From Phycisphaeraceae bacterium (GTDB taxonomy: Bacteria > Planctomycetota > Phycisphaerae > Phycisphaerales > Phycisphaeraceae): 56,652 nt of DNA. Numbering within the stretch: the first letter of the stretch is position 1; each line of letters begins with the position of its first letter. The translations under genes were made by a program, and so were the position numbers. Under the pieces are notes generated by a model. The model saw only the letters and a list, made by a program, of their open reading frames with translations. It ran no database searches and was not told the origin of the DNA. Below are positions 1 through 8,923 of this stretch, in pieces. The DNA lies in assembly GCA_028284155.1 (NCBI GenBank), contig JANQSF010000087.1, positions 1 through 56,652 on the forward strand, read 5' to 3'.

Positions 1-1001
1 TCGCCGGCCGTGCCGAATCGACCCGAACCGACGAAGCTCAACGCGCCGCCAAGTGAATTCGTCGTCTGCCCCAACGGCGAAACACCGCCGTTGCCGTTCG
101 GCTCACCGACGCCGTAACCCTCAGCCACGATCGTCCCCTGGAAACCCGCGGGCAATCGGACCGGCCCGGTCAACGACTGAAACCGGCTGCCGCTGATCAA
201 AGTGCCCGACGGGCCGACGGGGAATACCACCGTGGCCAGCTTCTCCTGTGACGCCCGGCTGTATAGGTGCGCGGTGATGCCAAGGTTCAACCCGTCCTGA
301 CCGCTGTCGAACACACCGAGTGAGGTCACATTGATCGGGCTGTTCACATTGAAGTCCATGCCCAGCGACCCGCCGAACGTCTGGTTGCCAACCGTGCCTG
401 GCTGCACCTCATAAGCGACGTTGCTAACCGAACTGGCGGCAAAGTCGAACGTGCCGGCCGCGTAACGGTTGGCCGGACCGCCGTCACCCGAATTGGGGAA
501 CGCGCCGGGCGTCGCGTTGAATCGACCGCCGCCCACAAACGAGATCAGCCCCCCGCCATCGTCCGTCGTCCAGACAGGCACACCACCGCCGGCATTACCG
601 TTCGGCTCGGCGCCACCATACCCGTGCGCGACGATCGTGCCTTGAAATCCAGCAGGCAATCGAGTCGGCGCTCCGACGGGCAATAGACGGCTACCACCCT
701 CAAGCGACCCCGGCGAGCCCGTGGGGAACGCCACGGCCGGCGTCACTTCCGTGCCCGTCGCCCGATTGAAAAGCCGCGCGGTAACGGGCAAGCTCAGCCC
801 GTTCGACCCGCTGTCGAACACGCCCAGCCGGCTCACGTCGATCGGGGCGTTGACGTTGAAGTCCATACCCAGCGAACCGCCGAACGACTGGTTGCCCAGC
901 GTGCCGCCCGGCACGACGTGCGACGTGACCGCTTCGGTCGTCAGGTTGAATCCCAGCAGCGCGATTACCACCGCCGCCACAACAACACGTGCCGTCGTCA
1001 T
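1..1001 (-). CDS. Exported protein with tandem ~169-residue repeats (3' end beyond window)
   Basis: An open frame runs from ATG at 1001 to the window edge without a stop, giving the first ~333 residues. The start is supported by GGAGAGG a few bases upstream. Residues 5-20 form a hydrophobic signal-peptide-like segment. The rest is at least two copies of one domain: GTLGNQSFGGSLGMDFNV at residue 33 recurs as GTVGNQTFGGSLGMDFNV at residue 202, each followed by a LGVFDSG motif and by LPAGFQGTIVA. Composition is Gly/Asn/Ser-rich, as in planctomycete extracellular repeat proteins. Function unknown. A PEP-CTERM or similar tail may lie beyond the edge but cannot be seen. It lies 107 bp downstream of the symporter gene on the same strand. 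Confidence 0.8.
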   Translation of the reverse strand, partial: MTTARVVVAAVVIALLGFNLTTEAVTSHVVPGGTLGNQSFGGSLGMDFNVNAPIDVSRLGVFDSGSNGLSLPVTARLFNRATGTEVTPAVAFPTGSPGSLEGGSRLLPVGAPTRLPAGFQGTIVAHGYGGAEPNGNAGGGVPVWTTDDGGGLISFVGGGRFNATPGAFPNSGDGGPANRYAAGTFDFAASSVSNVAYEVQPGTVGNQTFGGSLGMDFNVNSPINVTSLGVFDSGQDGLNLGITAHLYSRASQEKLATVVFPVGPSGTLISGSRFQSLTGPVRLPAGFQGTIVAEGYGVGEPNGNGGVSPLGQTTNSLGGALSFVGSGRFGTAG

Positions 1002-1108
1002 ACGCACCTCTCCGTTTGCCGAGTCTGTCCTGGCTCTCATTCCAATAGGCATCCAGCGTCCCGATCGGGACACGCAACACTCTAGTATGACCTGTGTTAG
1101 GCCCTATG

Positions 1109-3493
1109 TCAATAGAAATAGTACATCATAAAGATAGCCAAAGCGGCCAGCAGGCCCGCCCACAGGCCGTCACGGGCCAATAACGCCGGAGCGGGGTTAC
1201 CGTCACTGTCCGTCTTGGCCCGCGCGGTCGCAACGCCAAACACCGCGAACGTCCAGACAGAGGCGATCACGCCACAGACTGCGGGGCTCAGTGCGGAGGT
1301 CACCATCAAGACGGCCAATACCGCGTAGATGACGATCGACACACCAAAGACACCAAAGCCCTTCTTCAACGTCTCCGGTTTGTAGATGCCGAGACCCGCC
1401 CACGTCAGTTTCGCCTGATCTTCGCGGGGCGGCAGCGCCAGGCTGATCAACACGTGCAGTAACAAGCTCACACCGGCGGCCACGAACACCGCGTGGAAGA
1501 AGTTCAACGACTTGCCAAACGTCGGCACCATCACGTCGGCAAAGCCCTGGTTGTTCGCAACCATCCATGCGTAAGCCGGCTCGATGCCGTAGCTCAAACC
1601 GACGCCCGTCACGATCGCCACGAAAGCGCCCAAGCCACTTGCACGCTTCCACAGCATGCCGACGATGAACGCCACAACCACACCCGCGACGAGCTTGCCC
1701 TGGTGGCTGGCAATGTGCAGGAAGAAGCTGTCTTTCGAGTTCGGGTCCATTGTCAGGATCGTCAGCAACGCCGCACCCGAAATGAACACGACGATGCATA
1801 TCCGACCCACACCAATCAACCGTTGCTCCGTGGCCTCCGGGTCGATGTACCGCTTGTAAATGTCGAACGTAAAGATCGTCGCGGCCGAATTCATCATCGA
1901 GTCGAGGCTCGAAAGGATCGCGCCGAACATGCCCGCCGCGACCAGGCCGACCAGGCCGAATCCAATCGGCGCGATCAGGTCGCTTAGCAACTCGATGAAC
2001 ACCACATCCTGCGCGACGACCTGTGCGCGGTCGGCGTAGTAGTACCAGGCGGCGATCCCCGTCCCGATCGAGAAAAACGGGATGAGCAGCTTGAAAAAGC
2101 CGGCCGAAATAATGCCGAACCTCGCCTGTCGATCCGACTGGGCAGACAGCGCACGCTGAACGATGAACTGGTTCGACCCCCAGTAATAGAAGTGCAGCAC
2201 CATCAACCCGCTGAGCACACCTGTCCACGGGAGCGCGGGGTGATTGACCGGGTTGTAGAGGTGTAGCCGCTGTTCACCCGCCGCCATAGCCGAGTCGCGT
2301 GCAACCATCTCGCCCCAACCGCCGAACGCGTTGAACGTCACCAGCGCGACCAGGATGCCCGCGCCAAGCAGCAGGACCGACTGGATCACGTCGGTGACAA
2401 TGACCGCCTTGAGACCGCCGACGATCGTGTACGTGCCGGTGACAATTGCCATCGCGAGGATGCCGACGATGTACCACGTCGGATCGACATCGCCCGGGCT
2501 GAGTTTGGGCGTGTCCTTCGACCCGCCCTTGAAGCCAATCCCGGGCGCCGCCTTGTAACCCGCGCCGCCATCGATCACCTCGACCCGGCCGACACCACGA
2601 TCGGCGACCGACGCAAACGCCAACGCGGGCTTGCTATCGTCGCCGTCCGGCGGAGGCGCGATCATAACCTCGGGCGCCTTCTCGTAACCCGAGCCGGCTG
2701 TCACCAAACGCACCGCAATCACGCGGCCCTGATCATTCACCACCGCGACCGCCTCCGCCGCGGCGGAAGCATCAGCCTTGCCGAACGTCACAGAGGGCGG
2801 GTTGGCTTTGTCATATCCCGCACCGCCCTGCTTCAACACGACCGCGAGGATCGGCCGATCGACGATCACCGCCTTGACCTCTGCCACCCGACCGTCGGCC
2901 GCATCTTCCGGCGGCGGCGCGACGTTCACATCGACCGACTCGCCATACATCCGCCCGCTGTTGACGATCTGCACAGAACCGACCGCACCACCCTCCCCCA
3001 AAACGACCTGCGCGGCTGCGGGCTGACCTTTGTCACCCTGCAACAGGATGTTGATCGAGCGGGACCCGATGTAGAAACCGGGCACCATCTGAATGACCAC
3101 CATGATCACGACCATGATGATCGCGTACGCTACGCGACTGGCGTCGTTGTATCGCCGGCTCAGGTACTCACTCAACGTGTAGACATTGAGCTTGCGGTAA
3201 ACAGGAAGAAACAGATAGCACAGGGCGAGCAAGCCGCAGATCGCCGTGATCTCGAAGTGACTCTGCGCGAACCCAACGGCAAATCCAACGCCCATCATGC
3301 CGACGAGGTGGTTGGCTGAGACGTTCGATCCGAAGATCGAACCGGCCACGCCCCACCACTTCGTGCCCTTGCCGGCCAGGTAGTAGTCCTCGCTCGTCTC
3401 TTCCTTGCGACCCGCCCATAACCCGATCGCCATCACGGCGAGCAGCGAGCCGAAGAAAATCACCATGTCAAACGTTGTCAGCACGCCGCCCAT
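1109..3493 (-). CDS. Sodium:solute symporter (SSS family) with inserted repeat domain
   Basis: 794 residues. The body is a typical SSS/SGLT cotransporter: N-terminal helices with EETSEDYYLAGKGTKWW and GSNVSANHLVG (family substrate/Na+ region), later TYTIVGGLKAVIVTDVIQ, and a long run of membrane helices to the C-terminus. Members import sugars, amino acids or similar solutes with Na+; the substrate cannot be read here. It is longer than the usual 450-600 residues. About 185 extra residues (roughly 152-338) sit between the helix ending YIGSRSINILLQ and the one starting WYIVGILAMAI. The insert holds four short repeats around a G-x-GY core (RMYGE, GAGYDK, GSGYEK, GAGYKA) separated by acidic/proline linkers. 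No partner genes are nearby. Confidence 0.9.
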   Translation of the reverse strand: MGGVLTTFDMVIFFGSLLAVMAIGLWAGRKEETSEDYYLAGKGTKWWGVAGSIFGSNVSANHLVGMMGVGFAVGFAQSHFEITAICGLLALCYLFLPVYRKLNVYTLSEYLSRRYNDASRVAYAIIMVVIMVVIQMVPGFYIGSRSINILLQGDKGQPAAAQVVLGEGGAVGSVQIVNSGRMYGESVDVNVAPPPEDAADGRVAEVKAVIVDRPILAVVLKQGGAGYDKANPPSVTFGKADASAAAEAVAVVNDQGRVIAVRLVTAGSGYEKAPEVMIAPPPDGDDSKPALAFASVADRGVGRVEVIDGGAGYKAAPGIGFKGGSKDTPKLSPGDVDPTWYIVGILAMAIVTGTYTIVGGLKAVIVTDVIQSVLLLGAGILVALVTFNAFGGWGEMVARDSAMAAGEQRLHLYNPVNHPALPWTGVLSGLMVLHFYYWGSNQFIVQRALSAQSDRQARFGIISAGFFKLLIPFFSIGTGIAAWYYYADRAQVVAQDVVFIELLSDLIAPIGFGLVGLVAAGMFGAILSSLDSMMNSAATIFTFDIYKRYIDPEATEQRLIGVGRICIVVFISGAALLTILTMDPNSKDSFFLHIASHQGKLVAGVVVAFIVGMLWKRASGLGAFVAIVTGVGLSYGIEPAYAWMVANNQGFADVMVPTFGKSLNFFHAVFVAAGVSLLLHVLISLALPPREDQAKLTWAGLGIYKPETLKKGFGVFGVSIVIYAVLAVLMVTSALSPAVCGVIASVWTFAVFGVATARAKTDSDGNPAPALLARDGLWAGLLAALAIFMMYYFY

Positions 3494-3688
3494 GCAAGGC
3501 TCCCGCGCCGAAATGGCGCATCAGGGTCGAGTCAACCGGTTTACGTGAGCACCGAAGCGGTGAGGTTACCGGTTTGACCGCCCGTTGACAATGCCCCGCA
3601 GAGCAGTGCCCGAGCCGATGTGCTTTCGAACTTGCTCAAACCGGAATAAGCCGGGCCTTTCCGATGGCCTGGATCATCAGCGACCCGA

Positions 3689-3694
3689 TAAACT
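3689..3694 (+). promoter_or_regulatory. Possible -10 element, start-proximal (TAAACT)
   Basis: TAAACT ends 6 bases before the ATG at 3701, which has no Shine-Dalgarno sequence. If used, transcription would begin at or near the start codon (leaderless mRNA). No convincing -35 is visible. Confidence 0.3.
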
Positions 3695-3700
3695 CCACCC

Positions 3701-4855
3701 ATGCCCGCCCTGGCCCTGCTGTGCCTGTCGCTCCTACCGCTGGCTCTGCTCGTCAGCCTCGCCGCGACACGCGCCATGATCACGCTCGGCCACCGGCGCG
3801 GCTGGGTTGACAAGCCCGGCGTGGTCGGCCACAAACAACATGACACAGCCGTACCTGTCACCGGCGGCATCGCCATCGTCGCCACCGTCGTGCTCCCCAT
3901 GGTCCTGCTGCTCGCGGCGGGTTGGCTCGTATCGCCCACGTCATTGCCACGGTGGCTGGCACCCGCCGCCGAACACCTGGCGGGCCTGCGCCAACAGACG
4001 CCGATGGCCGTCGCCGTCGTCGTCGCCGTTCTCGCGCTTCATATCGTCGGCCTCATCGACGATCGCAGGCACGTCGGGCCGTGGTCGAAATTCGTCGTGC
4101 AAGTGATCGTCGCCGTCGCGCTCGTGTCGTGGTTCGACATCCGCATCCTCCACCTGCTCGACGCGCACGGCTCGGCCGGCACGGTCGCAAGCGGCGTGGT
4201 CAGCGTGTTGTGGATCGTCACCGTCATCAACGCCATGAACTTCCTGGACAACATGGACGGCCTGTCCGCGGGCGTCGGCGCGGTCATCGCTGCCGAGTAT
4301 CTGGTCGCCACGTTGATCGCCGGCCAATGGTTCGTCGCCGCGTTGTGCACCCTGCTTCTGGGTGGCCTGCTCGGCTTCCTGTGGTTCAACCGGCACCCGG
4401 CCCGAATCTTCATGGGCGACGCCGGCTCGCTGCCGCTCGGCTTGCTGCTGGCGGTCATCAGCGTCCGCACAACGTATGTCGCCACGCCAAGTCATACCGC
4501 CGGCACAGATGCAGCCGTCGGCCCGTGGTACGCCCTGCTCATGCCGATCGTCGTGTTGGCCGTGCCGCTTTATGACTTGATTAGTGTGACGATCGTCCGC
4601 CTCCGCGCCGGACGAAGCCCGTTTGTCGGCGACAACAACCACCTGTCGCACCGCCTCGTCCGCCGCGGCTTCTCACGCCCCAAGGCCGTGGCGATCATCT
4701 GGGGCTGCACACTCGTCTCCGGCGCGGGCGGCGTGGCCTTGCGTTGGATGACGGGCTGGCAGGCGGCGCTAGTCGCACTCGAAGTCGCCGTTGTCCTAGC
4801 AGCGCTCGCCTGGTTTGAGTTTGGTCGTTCCAAACACGGTCAGGCCATTGACTGA
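3701..4855 (+). CDS. Undecaprenyl-phosphate N-acetylhexosamine-1-phosphate transferase (WecA/TagO/MraY-like)
   Basis: 384 residues, about ten membrane helices. The enzyme moves a sugar-1-phosphate from a UDP-sugar to undecaprenyl phosphate at the inner face of the membrane, the first step of many surface glycan pathways. Family signatures are clear: DDRR after the third-fourth helix, NFLDNMDGLSAG, FMGDAGSLPLG, and the cytoplasmic His-rich loop NNHLSHRLVRRG. These fit the WecA/TagO branch better than MraY, which uses a muramyl pentapeptide substrate. No Shine-Dalgarno precedes the ATG; a -10-like hexamer sits 6 bases upstream. It is convergent with prfB and stands alone, without other glycan genes. 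Confidence 0.88.
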   Translation: MPALALLCLSLLPLALLVSLAATRAMITLGHRRGWVDKPGVVGHKQHDTAVPVTGGIAIVATVVLPMVLLLAAGWLVSPTSLPRWLAPAAEHLAGLRQQTPMAVAVVVAVLALHIVGLIDDRRHVGPWSKFVVQVIVAVALVSWFDIRILHLLDAHGSAGTVASGVVSVLWIVTVINAMNFLDNMDGLSAGVGAVIAAEYLVATLIAGQWFVAALCTLLLGGLLGFLWFNRHPARIFMGDAGSLPLGLLLAVISVRTTYVATPSHTAGTDAAVGPWYALLMPIVVLAVPLYDLISVTIVRLRAGRSPFVGDNNHLSHRLVRRGFSRPKAVAIIWGCTLVSGAGGVALRWMTGWQAALVALEVAVVLAALAWFEFGRSKHGQAID

Positions 4856-4859
4856 CGCG

Positions 4860-4885
4860 TGGTCACCTGTCTCGCGCCGTGACCA
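4860..4885. terminator. Hairpin between convergent genes
   Basis: Seven-base stem TGGTCAC/GTGACCA with a 12-base loop, between the transferase stop and the prfB stop. It could act in both directions, but no T-tract follows on either strand. Confidence 0.35.
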
Positions 4886-6008
4886 TTACCCATCGTCACT
4901 CGCCCGTCGCCGCAACTCCGCATCGATAAACCCTTGAAGGTCCCCGTCGAGCACGCGTTGCGGGTTGCCGACTTCGTAGCCTGTGCGCGTGTCCTTCACG
5001 CGGTTGTCATAGAACACGTACGACCGGATCTGCGTGCCCCAGCCCATTTCGAGTTTGCCGCCGGTCTGTGCCAACCGTTCCGCTTCGCGCTTCTCTTCTT
5101 CCAGCGCCTCGAGTTTGCCCTGCAGGATGGCCAACGCCTGCTTCTTGTTCTGCTGCTGCTTGCGTTCGTTCGAGCAGACCACGGCGATGCCCGTCGGCTT
5201 GTGCACGATGCGACACGCGGTGGCGAGCTTGTTCACGTTCTGCCCGCCCGGCCCGCTCGACCGGGCGAAGAACTCGATGTCCAGATCCTTCTCGTCGATC
5301 TCGATGGCCGACTCTTCGATGTCGGGCGTCACTTCCAACGACGCGAAACTCGTCTGCCGCTTGCCCTGCGAGTTGAACGGCGACACGCGGGCCAACCGGT
5401 GCGTCCCGCGCTCGCACGACAGGTAGCCGTACGCATAAGGCCCAGCCACGCGCAGCGTCACGTCCTTGATCCCGGCCTCCTCGCCCATGTGCTTGTCGAT
5501 CTCCTCGACCTTCCAGCCCTGCTTCTCGCAGTAATAGAGGTACATGCGGAACAACATCTCAGCCCAGTCGTTCGCCTCCGTCCCGCCGTCGCCGGAAAAG
5601 ACCGTGATGTACGCGTTGCGATGGTCGTGCTTGCCGCTCAGCAGCGACGCCGTCTCGACGCGGTCGACCTTCGCGGCCAACCGATCGAGTTGCTCATCGA
5701 CCTCGACGCGCGTGTCGGCGTCGTCCTCTTCCTCAGCCATCTCCCACATCAGCTTGGCGTCGTCCACAGCCGACTTCACGTCGTCCATCGAGTCGACGAC
5801 GGCCTTGTTCTGCTTCAACTCCGCGACGACCTTGTTGGCGGAATCCTGGTCGTCCCAGAAGCCCGGCTCGCCCATCTTGGCCTCGAGTTCTTTGAGCCGG
5901 TCCGCTTTCGCGTCGTAGTCAAAGAGAGTCGCGGATCGTCAAAATCCGCGCCTCGAGATCGCCCAAAATGCCGGGGATGTTGTCGTGTTTTAAGGTGATT
6001 TCACTCAT
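4886..6008 (-). CDS. prfB: Peptide chain release factor 2, expressed through a programmed +1 frameshift
   Basis: Recognises UGA/UAA stop codons and triggers peptide release. The gene is in two frames: ATG at 6008 opens a 29-codon frame (MSEITLKHDN...TIRDSL) that meets in-frame TGA at 5921-5919 in the context CTT TGA C. Reading resumes in the +1 frame at GAC (5920), giving DYDAKADRLKELEAKMGEPGFWDD and the rest, 373 residues in total. SSGPGGQNVNK holds the catalytic GGQ and VSPFNSQG the SPF anticodon-like motif. CTTTGAC matches the classical autoregulatory shift site, where low RF2 favours shifting. There is no AGGGGG-like element before the shift codon; a 7-bp hairpin is there instead. TATACT at 6026-6021 lies 12 bases before the ATG. 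Confidence 0.93.
5918..5950 (-). promoter_or_regulatory. prfB frameshift site with upstream hairpin
   Basis: Read on the minus strand: CGCGGAT (5950-5944), loop of 7, ATCCGCG (5936-5930), five bases ACTCT, then the shift heptamer CTTTGAC (5924-5918). The stem is perfect. The hairpin occupies the region where other bacteria place a Shine-Dalgarno-like stimulator. Confidence 0.7.
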
Positions 6009-6020
6009 AAGTCTTCAAGC

Positions 6021-6026
6021 AGTATA
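6021..6026 (-). promoter_or_regulatory. Possible prfB -10 element (TATACT)
   Basis: Consensus-like TATACT on the minus strand, 12 bases before the prfB ATG. A start site about 7 bases downstream would leave a leader of only about five bases, and no ribosome binding site is visible. No clear -35 was found. Confidence 0.35.
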
Positions 6027-6041
6027 GGAACCCCAAAGCCG

Positions 6042-6063
6042 GGTCTTTCCGAAGAACCGGATC
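6042..6063 (-). terminator. Hairpin after the aminotransferase gene
   Basis: Stem CCGGTTCTT/AAGACCCGG with one mismatch and a 4-base loop, in the 65-bp gap between the aminotransferase stop and the prfB start. No strong T-tract follows, so termination is uncertain. Confidence 0.3.
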
Positions 6064-6073
6064 GTTCACCATC

Positions 6074-7264
6074 TCAAAGCACCCCCGCAATCGCCTCACA
6101 CAACGCATCCATGTTCCCCTCCGTCATCCCCGCGACGTTGATCCTCCCCGACCGCACGATGTAGATCGAATGCCGCTCGCGCAGCGTATCGACTTGCTCC
6201 GGCGTCAGGCCGCTGAAACTGAACATGCCGTTCTGCCTCGTGATGAACGAGTAGTCACCGGACACGCCCTTGGCTTTGAGCGTGTCGACGAACAGTTGCC
6301 GCATGCCGTTGATCCGGTCGCGCATGGACGCCAGTTCGCCGTGCCACTGCCGTGTCAGCGCGTCGTCAGCCAGGATCGTCGCCACGATCTCGCCGCCGTG
6401 CGCCGGCGGGTTCGAGTAGTTGGTCCGGATGCACGATTTCATGTGACTCATCGCCGCCTTGGCGGCGTCGGCCGACTTCGCGACGATCGTCGCCGCGCCC
6501 GTTCGCTCGCGGTACAGGCCAAAGTTCTTCGAAAAGCTCGAGCAGACGAACATCTCGTCGACCTTACCCAAAACGGTCCGCAGACCCGTCGCGTCCTGCT
6601 CCAACCCTTCGGCGAAGCCCTGGTACGCGAAATCGAGCAATGGGATCAGCCCGCGCTTCGCCAGGATGTCCGCGATCGTCCCCCACTGCTGGGCCGTCGG
6701 GTCCATGCCCGTCGGGTTGTGGCAGCAGCCGTGCAGCAGCACGACGTCGCCCGCCGGGATCTTGTTCAGGTCAGCCCGTAGCGCGTCCCAATCCAGCGCG
6801 TTCGTCGCGACGTCGAAGTAGCTGTACGGCTTCGTCGGCACGCCCGCGCTCTGGAAGATGCCGCCGTGGTTCGCCCACGTCGGGTTGCTCATCCAGAGTG
6901 TCGCGTCGGGGCACATCCTGCTGAGGTAGTCGCCGACGACCCGCAACGCACCCGTGCCGCCCGGCGTGTGGGCCGTCGCCGCGCGGCCCGACTCGATCGC
7001 CGCGTGCCCCACGCCGAACATCATCGACTGCACGTCATTGGCAAACGCCGGCGAGCCGGTGATCGGCATGTACCCCTTGGTCTGTTCCGAGTCGATCAGC
7101 CGACGCTCCGCCTCCTTGACGCAGTCGAGCACCGGCGTCTTGCCGTTGGCGTCTTTGTAGACGCCCACACCCAGGTTGACCTTGCCGGGGTTCGTGTCGG
7201 CGTTGAACGCCTCAGTCAGGCCGAGGATCGGGTCCGGCAGTGCCATTTCGACGGTTTCAAACAT
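6074..7264 (-). CDS. Aspartate/aromatic amino acid aminotransferase (class I)
   Basis: 396 residues, PLP-dependent transaminase of the AspC/TyrB branch, which exchanges the amino group of aspartate or an aromatic amino acid with 2-oxoglutarate. The PLP-binding lysine lies in CSSFSKNFGLYRERTG; other family motifs are LGVGVYKDANGKTPVL near the N-terminus, HGCCHNPTGMDP and LDFAYQGF. The start is ATG 7264 (MFETVEMALPDPILGL), supported by AAAGGA upstream and by homology of the N-terminus. The frame stays open for another 500 bp upstream, but that extension has no family counterpart. AspC and TyrB specificity cannot be separated by eye, so no symbol is given. Confidence 0.92.
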   Translation of the reverse strand: MFETVEMALPDPILGLTEAFNADTNPGKVNLGVGVYKDANGKTPVLDCVKEAERRLIDSEQTKGYMPITGSPAFANDVQSMMFGVGHAAIESGRAATAHTPGGTGALRVVGDYLSRMCPDATLWMSNPTWANHGGIFQSAGVPTKPYSYFDVATNALDWDALRADLNKIPAGDVVLLHGCCHNPTGMDPTAQQWGTIADILAKRGLIPLLDFAYQGFAEGLEQDATGLRTVLGKVDEMFVCSSFSKNFGLYRERTGAATIVAKSADAAKAAMSHMKSCIRTNYSNPPAHGGEIVATILADDALTRQWHGELASMRDRINGMRQLFVDTLKAKGVSGDYSFITRQNGMFSFSGLTPEQVDTLRERHSIYIVRSGRINVAGMTEGNMDALCEAIAGVL

Positions 7265-8004
7265 GGCGCGTCCTTTTGCAACGCAGGGCGTGCATCGAGG
7301 CGGAACAGGGTCGCAAAGGATAGCCGCGCGTGGGGCCGCGGCAATCGCCAACCTCCGCGTCAGCCGGGCCTTGTCAAAATCCACCCAGCGTTGCGAACGT
7401 GAGTCCTCATGAGTGCCCACGCACAAGTTTTTCCGTCCGCCCGCACAACTTGTGCGCGCCGCCAACTCGCCGACCTGCGCCCCCGTGTGAACCCCAACCC
7501 GGTAGGTCCACCTGAACCCGCCGTGGCGACCCTCAACGCGTGATCGCCTAGCCCGATGACCCCGCCACGCCACACCCATCCCCCTGCCGCACGGCCGGAC
7601 GCCGCAAGACAAAACACGCCAACGACTTGCAGCCGACTTGTCCGCGACATCGGCGTGACACCCTGACAAGCGAAACCCGCGCCACAGCGTCGCAACGCCA
7701 ATCTCGTGGTAGGCCTGACACGTCACGTGTCGGGGCGTTGACAGGTTGAAAAGGACCGCCCTCATGCCCGGGGCCGGCGCGTCGCGGCCGAGCGCACGAT
7801 CCCGTCAAGCACCCGCCTAACTGGGTAATAGTCCCCAATCCGGCAGCCAACTCCCCAATCCCGACCGACGCGCGACCGCCCACACCCCTCTCAACAGGCC
7901 GCCACGCGCGTTACCGCAAGTCTCAACACGCTGGCACGCCGCTTGTGTCACTGTCTGTCACCGGAAGCAGTTTGACGACATTGGCTACGACCATGAGGCA
8001 AGCC
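7265..8004. other. 740-bp gap without a recognisable gene
   Basis: Lies between divergent genes. No plausible coding frame was seen apart from the unsupported upstream extension of the aminotransferase. It should contain promoters for both sides, but no convincing -35/-10 pair was found. It does contain the perfect 10-bp inverted repeat at 7420-7456. Confidence 0.6.
7420..7456. repeat. 10-bp perfect inverted repeat, 17-base spacer
   Basis: CGCACAAGTT at 7420-7429 and AACTTGTGCG at 7447-7456. It lies about 155 bp upstream of the aminotransferase start. It could be a dimeric operator or an RNA hairpin; there is no adjacent T-tract. Confidence 0.5.
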
Positions 8005-8835
8005 ATGACACGCGACCGCGAACAACACGACACACGTTTCTTCGAATCGATGGAAAGCCGCACGCTCATGTCGACCGCGCCGGGCCTGAACTTCGGCCCG
8101 CGCCCCGATGTCGAGCCGCCGCCCGACCCCAACCCGCCGATCGTTCAAGACGCGGACGACGGCCCGCCGGCCGACAACGGCGGCGAAATCGACCCCGAGT
8201 ACCTGGATCGGTTTGTCGAAGAGCTGAATCGCCTGATTGATGAAGGCAAGATCGAGTTGCCCAGCCGAACCCCCGACCCAGATACGCCCGGCCTAATCAA
8301 GATCACGATTGTGGACGCGCACGGCAACCCGATCGATCCGAACGACGTGGTCGACGCCGACCGCGTACCGGTCATCGACCTGGTGCCAAAGACCGATCCG
8401 CCGCCCACGATCAAGATCACCATCCTTGACGAGAACGGCAACCCACTGAATGGGGACACGCCGGAGCAAGACGCTCAGCCGAACGATGAAGGCTGGCATG
8501 CGCGATTGCGGCGGATTCTGGATCAATGGGATCGAGAAAACAAGGGGCAGGTCGATTTTGACCGCCCGGTCCCACCATCGCGCTTTGGCGTCGAGATCGT
8601 TCCCGACAGCACGCCGCGCGTCCCGGGCATGAGCCTGTTGCCCAAGACCGACCAGCCTTCTCAGATCAAGATCATCATCGTGGATGAGCACGGCAACCCG
8701 CTCAACGGGGAAGACGCGCCGGCCGACGACGGCGCAGCCGACGATGACAAGACGCAGAAAGACCCACTCGATTGGGCGCTGCAAGACCTGGAGGAGTTAG
8801 ACCGCCTTCGCGATTGGCGCGTCGAGTTTGAATAG
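8005..8835 (+). CDS. Acidic secreted-type protein with LEPRxLL-like N-terminal tag and IKITIVDEHGNP repeats
   Basis: 276 residues from ATG 8005 (GAGG upstream), chosen because it aligns with the start of its neighbour at 8924. Residues 1-23 (MTRDREQHDTRFFESMESRT, then LMS) share the tag HDTRFFE-x-ME-x-RTLMS with that neighbour. The tag resembles the LEPR-x-LL motif at the N-terminus of many planctomycete exported proteins. The remainder is rich in Asp, Pro and Asn and probably disordered. It has three copies of an 11-13 residue motif: LIKITIVDAHGNPI, TIKITILDENGNPL and QIKIIIVDEHGNPL. There is no membrane segment and no known enzyme domain. Function unknown. Confidence 0.8.
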   Translation: MTRDREQHDTRFFESMESRTLMSTAPGLNFGPRPDVEPPPDPNPPIVQDADDGPPADNGGEIDPEYLDRFVEELNRLIDEGKIELPSRTPDPDTPGLIKITIVDAHGNPIDPNDVVDADRVPVIDLVPKTDPPPTIKITILDENGNPLNGDTPEQDAQPNDEGWHARLRRILDQWDRENKGQVDFDRPVPPSRFGVEIVPDSTPRVPGMSLLPKTDQPSQIKIIIVDEHGNPLNGEDAPADDGAADDDKTQKDPLDWALQDLEELDRLRDWRVEFE

Positions 8836-8923
8836 ATCACCGCGGGCCGGTCTCAAGCGGCCGGCCGGCCAATCCAAGAACCGCCCATCCGGATGACAGA
8901 CCCTCAGAATGGGATGAACAGAC

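Noticed and set aside
3541..3939. 132-codon minus-strand frame over the start of the WecA-like gene
   Set aside because: Overlaps the promoter and 5' part of a well-supported gene; composition does not look coding.
7265..7765. N-terminal extension of the aminotransferase frame
   Set aside because: It has no family counterpart, contains no domain, and ATG 7264 has a good ribosome binding site.
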